Origin: Zonotrichia leucophrys gambelii | Taxonomy: Eukaryota > Chordata > Aves > Passeriformes > Passerellidae | Direction: 5' to 3' | DNA length: 64,000 nucleotides | NCBI RefSeq assembly: GCF_028769735.1 | Contig: NC_088172.1 | Span: forward strand, 90,928,951 to 90,992,950 | Part shown: in pieces, positions 60,901-64,000 of the stretch | How the letters are laid out: every line of letters begins with the position of its first letter | Position numbering within the stretch: position 1 is the first letter of the stretch | The notes under the pieces: generated by a model | What the model was told of the DNA's origin: nothing | What the model saw: only the letters and a program-made list of their open reading frames with translations | The model's database searches: none | Position numbers and translations under genes: made by a program

Positions 60901-62878
60901 AGGAATTGTGACAGACTTAAGGAATTCTAAGATCCTGCTCTGAGTCCAGGGAACACCCCACTTTCTGGGTGCCTTTTTTAACGCCATCAGCCTTGTGGAA
61001 GTAGCTCTTGGAAGTAACTCTTGCTGGATCCCCTCCCACAGTCACTGCCCTTGGCCATACTCGTCTTTAGGAAGCTCCAAGGATCTGCCCACATGACAGA
61101 CCTGAGATGAGATGAGCCACCAGCATTCCTGCTTCGGGGCACAAAAGCACCCTATGGCAGCTCTGCTGTCCCCTCCCCATGTCCCAAGGCAGAGGACAGT
61201 GTGCCTACGCCCTGACTGGACATGCTTAGGGCTCACTAGCCAGAAGGGAAACCAGGAGGGTGCTCCAGCACCTCCAGCCAGACAAATCAGACCTGGAGGT
61301 TATGGTCAATGGACAAAACCAAACAGAGACAGCCTCTGGGTTCACCAGTGAGTCATCTTTCATTTGATACCAAAGCCCAAGATAAATCTTTTTTCCAGAG
61401 GTCATTTGTCCATGCCTAGATGCATGTCTGTGGGGAAGGTTTAGACTTTGAAAAGGAAAACCAAGAACTAAGCTGGCTTCCAGACATCACTGCACAATGA
61501 AAAGCAACACCTTGAATCATTCCCTAAAAGACTTCCCAAAGGCAGAGGTGATTGCAGAACCAAATAGTGACACACGGCTGTGATTTCCTCTTTGCTGTTT
61601 CTTCCTTGGGTCATGTTGTACATTGGTTTTCAGTGCTGATAGAGGACTCAGTTTACCTGCCTGCAACTCATTTTTACCTCTCCTCTGAAACCAAGCAGCA
61701 GCAAAGCCTTGAAGGACAGTCTTGTGCTACACTGAAAACAGAGTTTTCTTGCATGAAACAGAAAGTTTCATGGCCAAATGAGATAAAAGGAGAAGCAAAG
61801 AGGAGGATGCTGTAAGACCCACCTACACAAAAAGCAATCATTTCAACCCTCCAGGCCCTATAGAATCATGGCTTTGTTATCTCAAAATGAGTTTACTAAG
61901 TTTCATCACAGCAGGGACCAAGTTCAGCGCTCAAACCAGAACACCCAGGTTTTCAAGAGCAGTTAAAAGAGTAACATTACACAGCAGAGAGATCCTAGTT
62001 CCTGAAAATCACATACTCTCTCCATCCCTCAGTCTGTCAGGGATTTGTGCTCAGACTGAAAGCTTTAGTGATGGCTGTGTCCAAACACAACTTTTCTGGA
62101 CGGGATTTCGCTGTCACTGCTGTAACAACCTGACAGCCCAGCAGTGTGCCTGCAACAGCCCTTCCTTGGGGTTCCACGAAAAAGCTGTATTCACAGCCCC
62201 CCATACATGCATTACTGAGGGAAAGTTCCTGTCCCCTCACCTCCAAGAAGGAAACTCCTCTGCAACCCACCATGCTTTCCCCAAGCCTCATCATTATGAG
62301 CTCTGCTTTGGAATTAGGGACTCAATCCCATCACCATCATAACCCCTTTGAAGATGAACTCTACACCTGCATTTACAGACCAGACCAAGAAACAGCTGTC
62401 TCCTCTGAACTTTAGATATTACCCACAGCCTGAAGCTCACTGGAACATCCCTGGCCTGTTCCTCATCTCCATCCTGCTCCATGATGCCAGGTGACACAGG
62501 ATGTAACACCAGGATGTGCTGGGCAGCCACCACTACAGGCATCTTCCCAACTCTCCCAGGTGTGCCTACTCCTATTTATTTTTTGGCAATTTTCCTTCAC
62601 CTCCCTCCCCTCCATTCAACAACAAATCACCACCACAGCCAGACCACCTACTCCCATTCCTGCTATTCCTTCTTAACATGCTGTCAGGAACTGCTGGTCC
62701 TTAAGAAAGGTCCTTAATTGTTGGTTCTTAAGAGAGGGAGAGGTGAGCTAAGGACACTGAGGCATGGCTGCCAAAGGAACAAACCAGACTTAATTTCTAT
62801 CCAAAGGGAACATACTTGTCTCAGGGGGAGAAAAGGACATTAACCTGAATTTGTAAATACAGTTCTGGGTTTGGGGTA

Positions 62879-62892
62879 TTTTTTTTTTTTTT
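62879..62892. repeat. Poly(T) run, 14 nt
   Basis: Homopolymer in SLC1A4 intron 1. Confidence 0.9.
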
Positions 62893-63859
62893 AGAAAATC
62901 TTTTTATCTTTATTGAGACATCCACTTATCCAGAGAGAGCAAAAACATATCTCAGCTGAAAAACTGGACTCATAAAAGCAAAGCAAAGAATCAAAATAAT
63001 TAAAAAAAAAAAACCACTTAGTTTTGTAATTACTGGGATATCGACTAAGCTCAACTTTCCAGCCACTTCACTGTAACACACACAGGTCACCTCCCTTATT
63101 CTTGTGTTTGTACCTGGGTGCAAAGCACAAGGAAATACAGCCGGAAGCCCAATACTCAAAGCACCATCCGGATGCCTGACTCGTTTGTCTGTGTGCTCCT
63201 ATCCCAGACAGATCTCAACAAGACATGGGCTTTGAGAAAAACAAAAAAGGTGAAGTTTGCAACTTTGCAAGGAGGAGTAACGATACACTAAAACGCTATC
63301 ATCTGATTAGAAGTGGAAGCCTTGCTTCCAGATAGATTTGGGGAATGCAAGTCTTGTCCTGGAAAGCTGCAGAGGTAAGAAGGGAAGCTCACAAACCTAC
63401 AGAGCATCCTTACACGGGACTATGTTTAGGGTATGTCCTCCATGGAACTACAGGGCTGTGTTTCCACGTGCACATCTATGGGAGGGCACTCTAAGAGGCA
63501 GGAAAGCATTTGGATGAGGAGACTTGGTAAAGCGTTGGAGAATTAAAAAAAAAAACTGTGTGTGAGGGATGAGAGGAGCTGCCCAGCCCTGCCCTGCCTG
63601 CAGGAGACAGGCACCAACAGGCAGCAGGGCAGGGAAGGTGCCAGGGAAAGCCTGCCCTGCAGCCGGCACCCAGGAGCCGCTTTCCCTCCAGGCAGAACCA
63701 AAAACGGGCCTAGGCACCCAGAACTCCGAGCAAGCCTCGACTCATCCTTGCAGCCACCCAGGCAAAATTGAAAACAAAGCGGGGAGAAGCGGAGCACCAA
63801 GCCTACACCTGACCGGGCTGCGGGTACTTGGGCAGAGAGCCGTGTTTCTGGAGAAACCA

Positions 63860-64000
63860 GGATTAGGATGAGGAGGATGGTAAAATGAAGAAGATAAAGA
63901 AGGAGGTTAAGGAGAAGGAGAAAAATGAGGAGAAGGTGCAGAAAGAAAGGTGAGAAGATGCAGGAGGACAAGAAGATGAAGGAGGCTGAGAAGGGGGAGG
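63860..64000 (+). repeat. Polypurine (GA-rich) low-complexity tract
   Basis: Strongly purine-only plus strand built from GAAGA/GGAGAA words, extending to the window edge. The opposite strand gives an artefactual Leu/Phe-rich ORF. Confidence 0.85.

Larger units (their letters stand above)
54959..64000 (-). other. SLC1A4: SLC1A4 intron 1 (3' part)
   Basis: At least 9 kb of intron, running off the right edge. No start-codon exon resembling SLC1A4 residues 1-175 was found on the minus strand here. It contains a 267-codon unexplained minus-strand ORF (57600-58403), a CA-rich patch near 58150, homopolymers near 62879-62892 and 63002-63012, and a polypurine tract at the edge. Confidence 0.75.

Noticed and set aside
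63543..63971. Leu/Phe-rich 142-codon minus-strand ORF resembling membrane segments, considered as SLC1A4 exon 1
   Set aside because: It is the complement of a polypurine tract and does not match the SLC1A4 N terminus or end with the required Arg split codon.

Overview
This is a vertebrate nuclear genomic window, most likely from a bird. It shows spliced protein-coding genes with GT-AG introns, two CpG-island promoters, and several degraded CR1 retrotransposon 3' ends carrying the TATGATTCTATGAT-type tail typical of avian (sauropsid) genomes. Introns are compact, with RAB1A spanning only about 12 kb. I recognise three genes, all from exon translations and splice-site phase: RAB1A (+), CEP68 (-) and SLC1A4 (-). 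From general knowledge, the same three genes are neighbours in the human genome at 2p14 with the same relative orientation, so this looks like a conserved synteny block.

Layout. Positions 1-1300 hold nothing I can support. Positions about 1400-2950 are the RAB1A CpG island, with a G-rich minisatellite, a perfect CRE palindrome, a CCAAT box, an NRF1-type palindrome and a YY1-like site. RAB1A coding exons lie at 2513-2535, 8623-8695, 10733-10828, 12169-12264, 13250-13381 and 13625-13822. They total exactly 205 codons plus stop. The 3' UTR has several candidate poly(A) signals between 14400 and 15655. CEP68 converges tail-to-tail on RAB1A: its coding exons on the minus strand are 21724-22107, 19760-21196, 18551-18673, 18230-18326 and 17505-17773, about 769 codons. 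A non-coding first exon ends at 24647 inside a second CpG island.

Positions about 25.2-39.6 kb are intergenic, with no recognised gene, two CR1 fragments and a near-perfect 23-bp-arm hairpin. SLC1A4 (ASCT1) occupies 40205 to the right edge on the minus strand. Exons 2-8 are present (40205-40439, 42621-42755, 44170-44364, 45559-45792, 48510-48676, 53751-53813, 54916-54958). Exon 1, carrying the start codon and first transmembrane segments, is not visible and must lie beyond 64000.

The three products are functionally unrelated: an ER-to-Golgi trafficking GTPase, a centrosome cohesion protein, and a neutral amino-acid exchanger. I find no operon-like system, mobile gene cassette or clearly novel biological system. 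The less usual signals are a triplicated splice donor after CEP68 exon 2, an open C-terminal extension in CEP68 containing an unused-looking donor, two long hairpins, the promoter minisatellite, and two unexplained ORFs of more than 260 codons in non-coding sequence.
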